64,000 nucleotides of DNA from Protopterus annectens (Eukaryota > Chordata > Ceratodontiformes > Protopteridae): positions 1,999,179,462-1,999,243,461 of the forward strand of contig NC_056733.1 of assembly GCF_019279795.1 (NCBI RefSeq). The letters are read 5' to 3'. Positions 46,780-57,414 of the stretch are shown piece after piece. The position numbers and the translations under genes were made by a program. The notes beneath the pieces were generated by a model. That model saw only the letters and a program-made list of their open reading frames with translations, was not told the origin of the DNA and did not search any database. How positions within the stretch are numbered: the stretch's first letter is position 1; each line of letters begins with the position of its first letter.

Positions 46780-47720
46780 TCCTGATACTCTGAGTGGGTT
46801 GAGACAGGTTTCTGAGCCACAAAGGTTGGTTAAAACTGACATCCTTCTTAAGAAGAGACAGAAAACTAAGCACGTTTCTCCCACTCTAAAGGATCCTCAG
46901 AAGAAGTGCCAGGATTTTGCTCAGGGCTTGTTTAATGTCCTGATGGCTTTAAGACCACCCCCGGAGAGTTTCATTCCTGCCTCTCCTTGGTCTTATACCC
47001 CTAAAAGATCTAGGGAACCTGATTCCTCTGCTGAAGAATAGGAATCATTAAGTCCTGACTCCCCTATGAAAGAATTGTCCTTTGGGGATAGAGTGGTTCA
47101 CATGATGGAGCATTTCAAGTGGGACTGCTCCAGGGTTTCTGATATCCTGGAAAGATATGATAAGTTATTGCAGGTGGATATCCATAAACCTTCTGCAGTT
47201 CCTCCTGTCTTGGCTTCTTCACTGGATACTTTTTCAGCCCCTTGGATCCTGATTTCCAACCTCTTGCCCCTAAGATGCCTGACCATTTTTATAAGATGGC
47301 TGAAGCTTTCAGGTTTATTCTTCTGACCCTGCTGTGGTCTGTGTCTCTGCTGATAAGCTTTCCCAACTTTTGCATTCTTCTAAGCTTCCTTCCTTGGACA
47401 AGAACAGTTGAGCTGTGGAGAGGCTGAGGAGGAAGATCTGTACCTCTGCCACCATGGCATTTTGTGCCATAAACTATCAAACTCACATGACCGAGTATAT
47501 TTTATCTCTTTTGTCTCAGCTTGGAGGGATTCTGCCTGACCTGCTTTATTCCGAGGCCAGGTCCACTGCTCTTTCTTTGGTGAGATCCACTTCTCAGGTA
47601 GCTCATCACTCCAAGTGTAGCTGGAATGCTGCTGCTGCCGCCTCTTCTCAAACTGTTGCTTCAGGATCTGTTGTGACACTATTCCAGTCTTCATCTTCAG
47701 GCTTTGACAGATGATATTAA
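46780..47720 (+). pseudogene. DIRS copy B Gag-like region
   Basis: Fragments such as KKRQKTKHVSPTLKDPQKK, MKELSFGDRVVHMMEHF and a helical C-terminal block (TSATMAFCAINYQTHMTEY near 47440) are arranged as in DIRS Gag, where the corresponding block of copy A is FALRSLNYLAQF. An alanine-rich stretch (SWNAAAAASSQ) follows. Frames change at least three times. Confidence 0.55.
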
Positions 47721-48199
47721 TGTTAAGCTTCTTGATGCTCCTTTGGATAAACAAAATCTCTTCTACTCCAGTGTCTTGATTTGCTTAAGACCTTACAGGA
47801 CTAAAGCAAGGTAATGAAGGTTTGTAAGCAGATTTGTCTCTCCTATTCCTAAGTTTCAAAAGAATCAACCTTCTAAAACTGCTTGTTTTCATAGACAGCC
47901 TCATCAATCCTTCAAAGGTAAGAGAGCTCCTATGTGTTTTTTTTTCTGACAAACCAGCTCAAGACTCATAGACCTCAAAAACCTTATTTTCAGGACAAAT
48001 CTGCCTCCATCTGATATTCTGTTCTTTCCCCTCGGCCAGGTTCTCTTGTCTGTCAGACTTTCTCTGTCACTCTCTGTTTGGGAGCAGATTACTTCAGACT
48101 CTTGGGTTCTGTCAATCATCTGTCAAGGCTACTTCATGGTCTGGAAATCCCTTCCCCTTTTTTCTGACATTTTTCAGCCCCCTGCAGATCAAATTTCCC

Positions 48200-48775
48200 A
48201 TTTTGCAAGGGTGCTGCAGGGTTAACTGGATCAAGGAACCATTCAACACATTCCAGAGGCCCTAAGGGGTACAGAGTTTCATTCCAGGATGTTTCTGGTC
48301 TCCAGAAGGGAGGGGTCCTGGAGGTCTGTTCCAGACCTTTCTTTTTTGAATACTTTTCTTATGACATCCACCTTCAGGATACTTTCCACCAGACACTGTT
48401 TCCCCTCTTGCTACCTTAGGCCTTTCTTGCTTCCCTGGATGCCTATCTTCATATTCTCACTCACCCTCTATTCCAGAAGTATTTACATTTCTCTGTCTCT
48501 TCCTCTCATTTTCGTTTCTCTGCTTTGCCATTTGGTCTTTCCACAGCCCCAAGGGTATTCGCCAAGTGCCTGGCTCCAGTCATAGCTTTCTGCAGACTTC
48601 AAGTAGTAGAAATATGTTCTTGTCTAGATTATATGCTCCTTTAAGGCCCCTTCTCCTTCCAGGACACTTTACCAGACTCCTATTGCACATTCTGGGTTTC
48701 ACCATCAATCTCCAGAAGTCTTCCCTGTCCTTCTCTCAGGATCACTTCTTTCTGGGATGAAGAATCCAAATTGTT
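48200..48775 (+). pseudogene. DIRS copy B reverse transcriptase, 5' part
   Basis: RT blocks in order: TIQHIPEALRG, SRMFLVSRREGSWRSVPDLS, a FRIL segment, SLDAYLHI (first catalytic Asp region) and LPFGLSTAPRVFAKCLAPV near 48530. The frame leads to the L1 target site at 48761. Confidence 0.78.
48761..48775 (+). repeat. L1 target-site duplication, left
   Basis: AGAATCCAAATTGTT, repeated at 50964-50978 after the poly-A tail. Confidence 0.9.
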
Positions 48776-50963
48776 TGCTGTCTCTATTTGCAGATGATAT
48801 TATTTTATACATGACAAAACCAGAAAAGGATATTACATTGTGGAACATTTTAAGACAGTTTCAAATCTTTTCAGGATACAAAATGAATGAAGCTAAAACA
48901 AAGGCGACAGTGGTGGGTCTATATTGTAAGTTCGAAGTTTGAAAACTTTGAATCTTATATGATCGGCATCATATGAGCGAAGTTTTCAAACATTGAACGT
49001 TACAACGATGATCGCCGTAGGGAATATTTCCCTTCACTTCAATGTAGTGCGATCTCGGAGTTGGTATATTTAAGTAGCGGGGGGTGTGGGGGTGCTTGTC
49101 CCCCTGCATAGAGCATTCAGGTAGGTTTTTTTATTTTTAGTTTGTTTATATTTTATGTTCGATGTTTGAAAACTTCGCTCATATGGAGTCGACCATATGA
49201 GATTCAAAGTTTTCAGACTTCGAACATATAATATAGACCCGATAGTGGTAAATTATGTACCCACACATGAATTGGTCCAACAATATCCATATTTATGGGG
49301 ACATGATAAAATGAAATATTTAGGAGTATGGATTAGAAATGACTCTTGTGGCAGCTACAGCTATGTGGGAAGAGACTAAACAGAAGATAATACAAAAACT
49401 GAGAAACTGAAGGCTTTGTTATGTGGATATGGATGGTAAGACACAAGCAATTTAAATTTTTTTTAGTCCCTTTAATCTTATACACATGTCAGGTATATTT
49501 TTATAAACCGAAGGAGAAGCTGTGGATAGCAATTAAAAAAGAGCTGAAGGATTTTATCTGGGAGGGGAAGATGGCAAGAGTCAAGTGGGATAAGCTGATT
49601 CTTCCAACAGAGCAAGGTGGAGAAGGATTACCCAATTTGAGGAGGTATTTTAGAGCAATACATTTAAGGCTCTTATACATAGCACAAGCAGAAAACTATA
49701 ATTCAAAGTGGAAAGGTATGATGATGATACAGAGAGAGGCTCAAGATATAGGGAGAGACTGAGATTTTGGATGCAGACTCTTAAGGAGAATGACAACAAT
49801 CATACAGAATATTATATACATAAAATAGCAGGGAATATTTTAAGAACTAAACCAGCATGGGAACGGAGAAAGAACTTCTGCCAATAGGGATGACTGCAGT
49901 TAGGGATACTGACAACAGGTAAGAGGGGACTGGAATTTATTGGAGAAAACTGGCAAAGGAACCAAGGCCTGGGAGCAAATAATTAGAAAGGGAAAGGTAA
50001 TAGAATGGGAAGATGAGAAGAATTTATTTGGACTGCAGGTTAGAGATTCCCTTCTCTATCAAGGACTGATATCAGAGTATAGGCAAAGTGAAAGAAATGG
50101 GGAGGTCTCAAATCAAAGACCAGCACTGGTAGAGTTTTTAATAGAATCTAGAACAGAAGCTGTCATTAAAAATGAATAATTAGTAGAGCATATAAAATAT
50201 TGCATGATGCTTATAAAAATCAATCAGAGGAGCTTAGAAAGGCTTGAGAAGATAGATTGGATAAGCAATTCACACAGAAACAATGGGGAAATATATGTAC
50301 ATCTCCCAAATATGCAATAAAGTCTAGAAGATTTAGGATCTTTGCCTGGAAGTGTTTACATAGGTATTTTTATACCCCAAGTAGACTCCAAAGAATTTTT
50401 CATCAGGTGGATAGCAAATGTTGGAGGTGTGACGGGGAAGAAAGGGGAGGTTGGGAACATGTTTTTTGGGAGTGTGGTGAGTTGGCAGGGAATCCTTAAA
50501 GTCTGCCAACTCACAACACTATCAGTAAAGCCTTGCTGAGTCTAATTATGGTGGCTACCAAAAATCAATAACTAGAAAATAGAAATCAAAGTCTAAACCA
50601 GCTTTACTGAAGTAGTGAATATAGTAACAGAGATAAAACAACTGGAATTGAGATCTTTAGAAAAGGGAAGGAGCAAACAACCTAGGAAAAATGGGAATTG
50701 TGGGAACAATATATACAGAAAAGGAATGAGGTTTAAAAGATGTCAGGATTTTAATGAACTGTAGAATGCTTAACTGAACATGACCGGTTAGATTATAAAT
50801 GATGTACAATGTTTGCAACTACAGTTGTTTCAATGGTTTCTGTGATGCATAATGTTTACAACTAAAGTGGTGTCAATGATTGTTTTTCATTTATATAAAT
50901 GTAAGATTGCCTTTGTCATATGTTATAATTTAATAAAGATGTTTTTTGTTTAAAAAAAAAAAA
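48776..50963 (+). mobile_element. L1-like LINE, 5'-truncated, with 15-bp target duplication
   Basis: Begins inside ORF2 RT with SLFADDIILYMTKPEK (FADD catalytic box near 48786) and runs through the ORF2 C-terminus: KMKYLGVWI, KELKDFIWEGKMARVKWDKL, EGGEGLPNLRRYFRAIHLR and CWRCDGEERGGWEHVFWEC near 50420. It ends with an AATAAAG signal at 50931 and a poly-A run to 50963. AGAATCCAAATTGTT flanks it perfectly at 48761-48775 and 50964-50978. Several frameshifts and the MITE at 48915-49240 disrupt it. Confidence 0.88.
48915..49240. mobile_element. Mutator-like MITE with long inverted repeats
   Basis: Starts GGGTCTATATT and ends AATATAGACCC. The inverted repeats extend about 85 bp (TTCGAAGT, GAAAACTTTGAATCT, a CATATGA hairpin, GCGAAGTTTTCAAACAT). 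GACAGTGGT (48906-48914) and GATAGTGGT (49241-49249) are a 9-bp target duplication with one mismatch. The related L1 at 57.4-60.9 kb shows the uninterrupted target. Nine-base duplications with long inverted repeats suggest the Mutator group. The core is G-rich (GGGGGGTGTGGGGGTG). No frame. Confidence 0.78.
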
Positions 50964-50978
50964 AGAATCCAAATTGTT
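50964..50978 (+). repeat. L1 target-site duplication, right
   Basis: Perfect copy of 48761-48775; DIRS copy B coding sequence resumes in it. Confidence 0.9.
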
Positions 50979-51290
50979 CCAGTGCTGGCCTCTCTGTCTG
51001 CTTCCAAGGAGCTGTCTCTAACAACCTACTTCCATTCCTTTGTCTGTCATGCCTGCCAGGGAATTTCTGAGGGCTCTGGAGTTCATGACCTTGACCATCC
51101 CCATGGCAAAAAGCCAAGCTCCACATGAGGAAGCTTCAGTGATACATCTGGTCAGTGTGGCTTCAGCATTGGCACTTTCTGGAGTTTCCCATTCCTTTGC
51201 TTCCTTGTCTATAACTTGGGCTTTTTTTTGTGGATTCAGCACATATCCCTGAACCCAGGCATCCCTTTCCAGCCTTCTTCTCCATCTCAG
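50979..51290 (+). pseudogene. DIRS copy B, sequence after the L1
   Basis: PVLASLSASKELSLTTYFHS and an AREFLRALEFMTLTIPMAKSQ block match the connection segment between RT and RNase H in DIRS elements (a G-x-MTS-x-I-x-A-x-P-x-A type stretch). RNase H is not found; similarity fades after about 51240. Confidence 0.6.
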
Positions 51291-51469
51291 GAGATCTTTT
51301 TAATTTAAAATCAAGCAAACATGCATCTTCCTGTGCCATCATAGCTCTATAAACATAAATCCTAGTAGTGATATCCACCCAAGACCAGGCCCAGCTCAGC
51401 ATATACAGGCAGCAGACAGCATAGCCCCATCAGCTCCTTTATCGCTAGTAATTCACCCACAGTCTCACT

Positions 51470-53990
51470 CTGGCCTTCATAAGGTGGTATGGTATATATG
51501 AAGTATTTATAGCAAACTCCGTGAAGTGCATGCATAGATAGCAGAACATGGTCCAGATGTCTTAGTTGCCACACAAATGAAGAAATTGCCTCACCAAACT
51601 ATAACACAATTAGATTAGACAGCCAACTAAAAAGCTGTTAGTGGTGTTATTTTCTACAAAACACACTAGATATATCCCTTCCCCCGTGTCCTGCCAAATT
51701 TCTCTTGCTTTAGCATGGTAGTAGGATTTATGAATTAAACAGTCACAAGACAATTGCAATCATGGGTATATACCCCCAAATAACAGTGCTAAAGCACTGG
51801 AAGATATTCTCTGCTGGGGCTCCTCAAAAATTCATATAATATTGGGTGATGTTAATATAGATTGGCAAACCATACAGTCTGAAAATCCAATCAGTAATAT
51901 ACATTTGTACAACTTATAACCATATCAGGTTGATAAAGCCACAGCCAGACAATCAACACTTGATTGGATCCCACATCCTCTCCATATAAAATATTCCATG
52001 GAACTCTATCAGACAGTCTAAATAATCACTTCCCAATTGTCACCAAAAAGTACCAAAGCAACAGCCCCAAAACACATCATTGCAGCATGGTAAGAAAACA
52101 TACTACTTTTTATGAATACACTTTTATTGCTCCCTATTGAAATTTTAGCATTCAAAATGCAGAGTGCCAAATAGCCTAAAAAAAAGACTGAAAACCCAGA
52201 GAACAGAAAATGTCAAAAATTGCTCTTCTCCTTTAAAACTACTTTTGTGGGGGAGAGGCTCCCTGCACCCCCCCCCCATTGGGGAGCCCCAAGACCAGTA
52301 AGAACTTGTATGAACCAACTTTGAGATCGCCATTCCACAGGCAAAATGGAATGTTCCAGGAAATGGCATCTGTGGTATATGTAAGTTCGATCTTTTGACC
52401 ATTCACTCTCTGTATTTTGGGACTAGCTCCTGCGGGTCCCAACATTTCAAATGGTTACCCACTTTTGTTAATATACTACATCCCCTTAACTAGTAGTCAC
52501 TAAAGACTCGCCCCATAGATGATGCTGTCTCTGAGTTCAACAAAATCTTCCTAGGTGTTCAAAACACACTACCACCCCTCAGCCAAAAGACTCAAAGCCA
52601 ATCTTGCCAATGGCTATGCCTAGTTTCTAAACAATTCATGAAACACAGGCAAAACATAGAAGGTCTGGACAAAAAAATAAAATGGCTGCTACATTACTAG
52701 CATGTAGATAACTAAGAAACCTAACAAAACAACTTAACACCAAACACAGGAAAATCAACTACTCAATCAATCAAAACCATACATATTAATAATCCAAAAC
52801 TGTTATGGACCTCCATCAACAAACTGTTAAATCCCCAGACAAGCTACACAGCCAACACCAAACACACAGAAACAAAGTGATACCATAGCCAACCAATTCA
52901 ATACCCACTTTATACAGACAATGCAGTCATTAACCAACCAGGTGACTAATCAATCCCTTAAGATCCCTAATCAGTCAAATAACCTTCTTTAACATTTCTT
53001 CTTCTAACCGGTCCACACAGATACCATCAAAAAGAACCTAAACAAAAATTAAAGCCTACTACAACTGCCCCTGAAGATCTGTCTGATGAATATATTAAAA
53101 TAGCATCTGAGGCTGCTACATATCCAGTTTCAAATCTGATAAATCAATAGATAACTGAAAATAAAATACCCTCTCTGTGGAAGAAATCTGTTATTATTCC
53201 ACTTCAGAAGGGCAGAATCAGTGTGGATCTTTCAAACTGTAGGTTATTTGCCATTTTATAACCCCCTATCAAAAATGTTAGAAAAATTCATTCGTATGTG
53301 ATTTCCCAACTGTCTCATAGATAACCAGCTTCTCTCTTCAACGCAACACAGGCTCCTTCCTCATCACAACACAACTACAGCTGAATTTTGTTAATACTGT
53401 TAACACCCACAGAAATGGTGGAAACCTAGTGTGTACCATCTTCCTAGACTTATCAAAAGCTTCTGATACAGTTTCCAACCAGAAACTCTGAAATAAGCTC
53501 TCATTCTTGGGGCTTGCCATCTCTTCACTGCAGAGATTTCATAGCTACTTCTGAAACAGTGAAATGGAAAAGTAACTTCTTTACCTTTTTGCCAGCTAGA
53601 ATTGGTGTCTCTCCAAGATCTATAACAGGCCTCATGCTTTTTCAACATATTCATCAATGATCTTTACATTGCTACAAAAATGCTGACCTAGTTATCTGCT
53701 CTGTCAAATCACTCTGTCATCTCCAAGACTTTACACCAAAATCCTTATCAATTGAAACCTGGCCAAATGATTCACTACTTCCAGACACTGAAAAAACTGC
53801 TCCTCTCCCCAAAACAAATCAACAGAACAACACTATTCACTATTGTCTCTGCTAGTACCACCATTATATTATATTGCATATGGTTAAAAAAATCATCAAC
53901 ACTCAATACATTATATAGAGTAAAAGGGTCCAAATGGAGAAATGATAAAATCAGCAAGGAAAGGAGAGTAGTGTTGCTGGAACTGAATTA
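51470..53990 (+). mobile_element. L2/Rex-like LINE relic
   Basis: Endonuclease remnants: IYSKLREVHA and AEHGPDVLVATQ near 51500-51570, MGIYPPNN, KALEDILCWGSS and IILGDVNIDW near 51770-51870. After an inserted MITE, RT remnants follow at 53040-53720: VEEICYYS, a SKMLEKFIRM-like block, VCTIFLDLSKASDTV, an LGLAIS segment and FFNIFINDLY, then SVKSLCHLQDF. This order and the FINDL block fit L2/Rex-type RT rather than the CR1 family above. Frameshifts and stops are numerous. Confidence 0.6.
52190..52440 (-). mobile_element. MITE with G-rich core, third copy
   Basis: On the minus strand: GAACATTCCATTTTGC with its inverted partner, GGCGATCTCAAAGTTGGTT and a GGGGGGGGGTGCAGGGAGCC core. The GCGATCTC...AGTTGG...GGGGTG order is that of 48915-49240. 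It lies in the gap between endonuclease and RT of the L2-like relic. Ends are not defined. Confidence 0.45.
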
Positions 53991-54365
53991 ATTCTCAAGT
54001 CTTGGTGAGTATCTTCATGAGGTGGGCCCTATTTTCACAAAATCTCTCCAAAATGACACTGATATATAGACTGTATTTTATATAGCATATATCAAGGACA
54101 GGAATAGGTTAAAAAAAAAAAAAAAAAACAGCTGGATGCACATCTGTCAGGATAAAATGTACCCAATCCTTGTATGTGCAGTGGTGCCAGGAGTAGAAAA
54201 ATTAGCAGTGTAGAATCCTCAAAACACAGAAACATTCCTACAATGTGGTTAGGCCAGGCTCAGGGGGAGGATGTACCCTCCCCCCGTTGCAGAAAGTAGT
54301 AGTAGTAGTCCACAAAAAAGTGACAGCCAAAAAAAAGCCATAAAGATGAGGATAAGAAAGAAGTT
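53991..54365. other. Unassigned interval with poly-A
   Basis: Contains an A-run at about 54111-54128 and a pair of G-rich and C-rich patches at 54262-54285 (GGGGGAGG / CCTCCCCCC) able to form a hairpin. No gene. Confidence 0.35.
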
Positions 54366-55150
54366 ATGTATTGTTGTTTATTATGCAAGAAGCCCAGAAT
54401 TTCCAGACAGAAGATATTTGAAAAGATTGAAATGAAATAGAGGATAGAAAAATGCTTGCACAATTAAAACTATCAAAAGCTTCAAATGCAAATTTGTGTT
54501 CATTAATAAAACAGATCCATGAAAAACATTATGCAGACCAAAAAAAACTTTGGGCCATTTGGAAAAAGAAGTGACTGAGGAAGTTCAGAAATATAAAGAA
54601 CAAAACCAATAGATTTTTGAAAGGTATTTGCAAAAAAGGACATGTGAAAGAAAGAGAGAGATCTGATATATTGCAGTATGTATGCAAAGAAGAAAGCCAA
54701 ACTGATCAGTACAAAAAAGCAGGTCCAAAGATATTTGAAGAGAAATTCAGGCAAAGGCACCCAGATATGGAAAATTACATGATACAAAAACATAAGATCA
54801 CAAAGGGGGCACACAGAACAGAATATTAGTAAAGTAGAAGGTAAAAAAATAGACTCTGAAGTTATGGAATGCCTGCAAGATGAAGGATTTGGTGTAGAAA
54901 GTCCAGCACACAGGTTATATCACAGTATGATGGAACAATGAGTCCCCAAAGTAAGGTGAAACCGGTGGAGCAAAGAAGAAATGTGGACATAGGAAAGAAA
55001 AAGAGATTTGGTATGGTGCAATTTTTATGCAAAGCAGAAAGAAAGAAAAATAATACAAAACGGCAACACTAAAAATATTTGAAGAGAAATACAGGCGAAA
55101 GCATCTGAATGTGGAAAATTTCACAATACAAAAAAATAAAACAAATGGAG
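54366..55150 (+). other. Region with a three-times repeated cysteine/KIFEEK motif
   Basis: Three related peptides appear in plus-strand frames: CCLLCKKP...RQKIFEKIE (54372-54440), YVCKEESQ...PKIFEEKFRQRHPDMEN (54670-54780) and FLCKAERK...KIFEEKYRRKHLNVEN read across one shift (55015-55110). Each has a Cys-containing start, a K-I-F-E-E/K-K helix and His in two of three, as in spaced zinc-finger-like repeats. I do not recognise the protein. It could be the ORF1 of an unidentified element or a host-derived repeat gene; the stops between units show it is not intact. Confidence 0.4.
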
Positions 55151-55299
55151 AAGGTAGAAAAGATGATTAGTAATGGAGAAATTCAAAACATAGGAACTGA
55201 TAGACTGGTAGTAAAATTTTATTTATTAATTTAGCTGCACAGTAATTTATCCTATTTACTTTTCTTATACCACATGAATTTCTGTTAACAGTCTTGATT

Positions 55300-57395
55300 A
55301 CTGACTTCCAAGATGGCTGTACACTGAGTAACAACTTATTTCTAGCTCTTCCAGTGTGTGAAAACAGAAACTCAGCAGAGAACTCCGTAGACTTGTGTTT
55401 ATGGGTAAATTTCAGTAACTGGCTAGTAAGTGCGCTGCCTGAATGCCAGGAATAAAGAAATACAGAATACCTGGAAAAAATCAGCTACAAAAAGTGAGGA
55501 AGAAACACTGACCGGGGAGAGTTCTGCAGCTGCTTAGTAAAAAGCAATGTAACCTTCAGACATGACTTTCAGTAACCTACAGGAAGACATAAGACAACTG
55601 CATACAGACCTGGTTAAAATAAACAAAACACTGATGGAGTATATCAACACAAACAACAAAAGGGTGGAAAAATGGAAGAGGCTTTAAGCAGATATTCAGA
55701 TGAGATGATAAAGCTGCAAAAATCAGAGGTTGAAATAAAGAAAAGGCTGGCTAAATATCAGACTGCTCAGGAAAAGATACTTCAAAAAATAATCGAATTA
55801 GAGGACAGAGCACGTAGGGAAAACCTGAGCTTTTCAGCTATACCTGAGAAGCTGGAAGGAACAGACTGCATTAATTTTATCAATGCACAAATAAGCAGCT
55901 GGACTGGTATTCCACAGCAGGAGTTCTTAGCTTAAAGGGCACATCGTGTCTATGCTCCACACCTGGCTATAAGAAAGTAACGTAGACCTTTAATAGTAAA
56001 GATGCAATCCTACCAGCAGAAGGAGTTGATTCTGACAAATCTGTAGCAGAAGGACAAAGTACCAAAAGTGGGAGACAGCAGAGTGTTTGTGGAGAATGAT
56101 TACTCACTGTACACCAGACAGAAGAGGAGCAAATTTATTCCAGTATTCAGGGAATGTCGAGATGCAGGTGTGAGATTCAAACTACTGTACTTCAAGGTAT
56201 TCTTCCCTGGTGGGACAAAATCATTTTTGATGAAGTTCATGCTAAGTAGGAAATACAAAAGTTTGTCCAACAAAAAGTAAGCTGTGAAACAGAAAGAGAT
56301 TCTGCTTCCTGTTCTTATGGTAAAGTCCACAGAGGGACTGTACCTATGAAACCTTCTCACATTTTTCAATAAAAAATGTTGGAGAGAAGGAATGGAGCAC
56401 AAGAATTGACTAGAATAATCGAGAGTACTAATTCCTATTAGGGATTGGTATCAGAGTATAGGCAAAGAGAAAGAAATAGGGGGGTCTTAAATGAAAGACT
56501 ATCACTGGTAGAATTTTTAATAGAATCTAGAACAGAAGCTGCCATTAAAAAGGAATAATTAGTAGACCATATAAAATATTGCATGATAACTATAAGAATC
56601 AACCATAGGAGGTTAAAAAGGATTATGAAGAAAGCTTCAATAAGCAATTCACAAACAGACAATGGGAGGATATATGTACAGCTCCCAAATATGCAACAAA
56701 ATCTAGAAGATTTAGGATTTTTGCCTGGAAATGTTTACATTGATATGTTTATACCCCAAGTAGACTTCAGATAATTTTCCTCAGGCAGACAGTAAATGTT
56801 AGAGGTGTGATGGGGAAGAAAGAGGTAATTGGGAACATATTTTCTGGGAGTGCAGTAAGTTGGTGGACTTTAAGGATTCCCTGTGGGATGCAGTGTCAGA
56901 GATGATGGGTGGGCAAATTGGTCTGATGAGGGAAATGATTTTTCTGAGCTATGTTGCAGAATTGAAATTGCCTAGACATGGTGAGGCCTTGCTGTGCCTA
57001 ATAATGGGGGCTGTCAAAAAAAGCAATTACTAGAAAATGGAAATCAGTATCTGCAACAACTACACTGGAAGTAGTGAATATAGTAACAGGGATAAAACAG
57101 CTGGAATTGAGATCATTAGAAAAGGGTAGCAGCAAACTACATAGGAAAAAAGGGAATTGTGGGAACAATACATATAAGGGAGGAGTGAGGCCTAAAAGGC
57201 AGCAGGACATAAATGAGCTATGTAATGTTTGAGTGAGAAAGACTGGGTAGATTAGTATAATGTTTGCAACTGGGAGTGTGTCAGTATGGTTTGTGATGTA
57301 AAATGTTTGCGACAAGGATTGTGTCAGTGTGGTTTGTTTTCCTTAATATAAATGTATGATTGCCTATTTAGTAAGTGATGATTTAATGGAGATGT
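55300..57395 (+). mobile_element. L1-like element with ORF1 joined to ORF2 tail
   Basis: Starts with a CCAAGATGGCTG box as many L1 5' UTRs do, carries ORF1 (55564-56400), and then passes without endonuclease or RT into the ORF2 C-terminus and 3' UTR (56410-57395) closely related to 50040-50950. The 3' end meets the 3' end of the opposite L1 at about 57395-57415. The internal deletion removes roughly 3 kb. Such ORF1-only derivatives resemble HAL1 of mammals in structure. Confidence 0.72.
55564..56400 (+). pseudogene. L1 ORF1 (coiled coil plus RNA-binding region), disrupted
   Basis: MTFSNLQEDIRQLHTDLVK opens a coiled-coil region with regular hydrophobic spacing. The RNA-recognition part begins with IIELEDRARRENLSFSAIPE (about 55790), the L1 LE-x-R-x-RR-x-NL signature, followed by RAHRVYAP, RRPLIVKM and a late RSKFIPVFRECRDAGVRFKL block typical of the C-terminal domain. 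One frameshift lies near 55660 and stops at 55933 and near 56047 interrupt it. Confidence 0.75.
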
Positions 57396-57414
57396 TTCTT
57401 TTTTTCCCCTTTTT

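Larger units (their letters stand above)
46370..51290 (+). mobile_element. DIRS-type element, copy B, interrupted by an L1
   Basis: DIRS Gag and RT in plus orientation, split at 48776-50963 by an L1 insertion. Gag remnants run from about 46780 to 47720, RT from about 48200. No terminal inverted repeats or recombinase are recognised, so it is truncated at 3' and probably at 5'. It belongs to a different DIRS subfamily from copy A: codon-level similarity is restricted to conserved RT blocks. Confidence 0.75.

Noticed and set aside
54262..54285. A fourth copy of the G-rich-core MITE
   Set aside because: Only the short G-rich and C-rich hairpin is similar; the GCGATCTC and AGTTGG blocks are absent.
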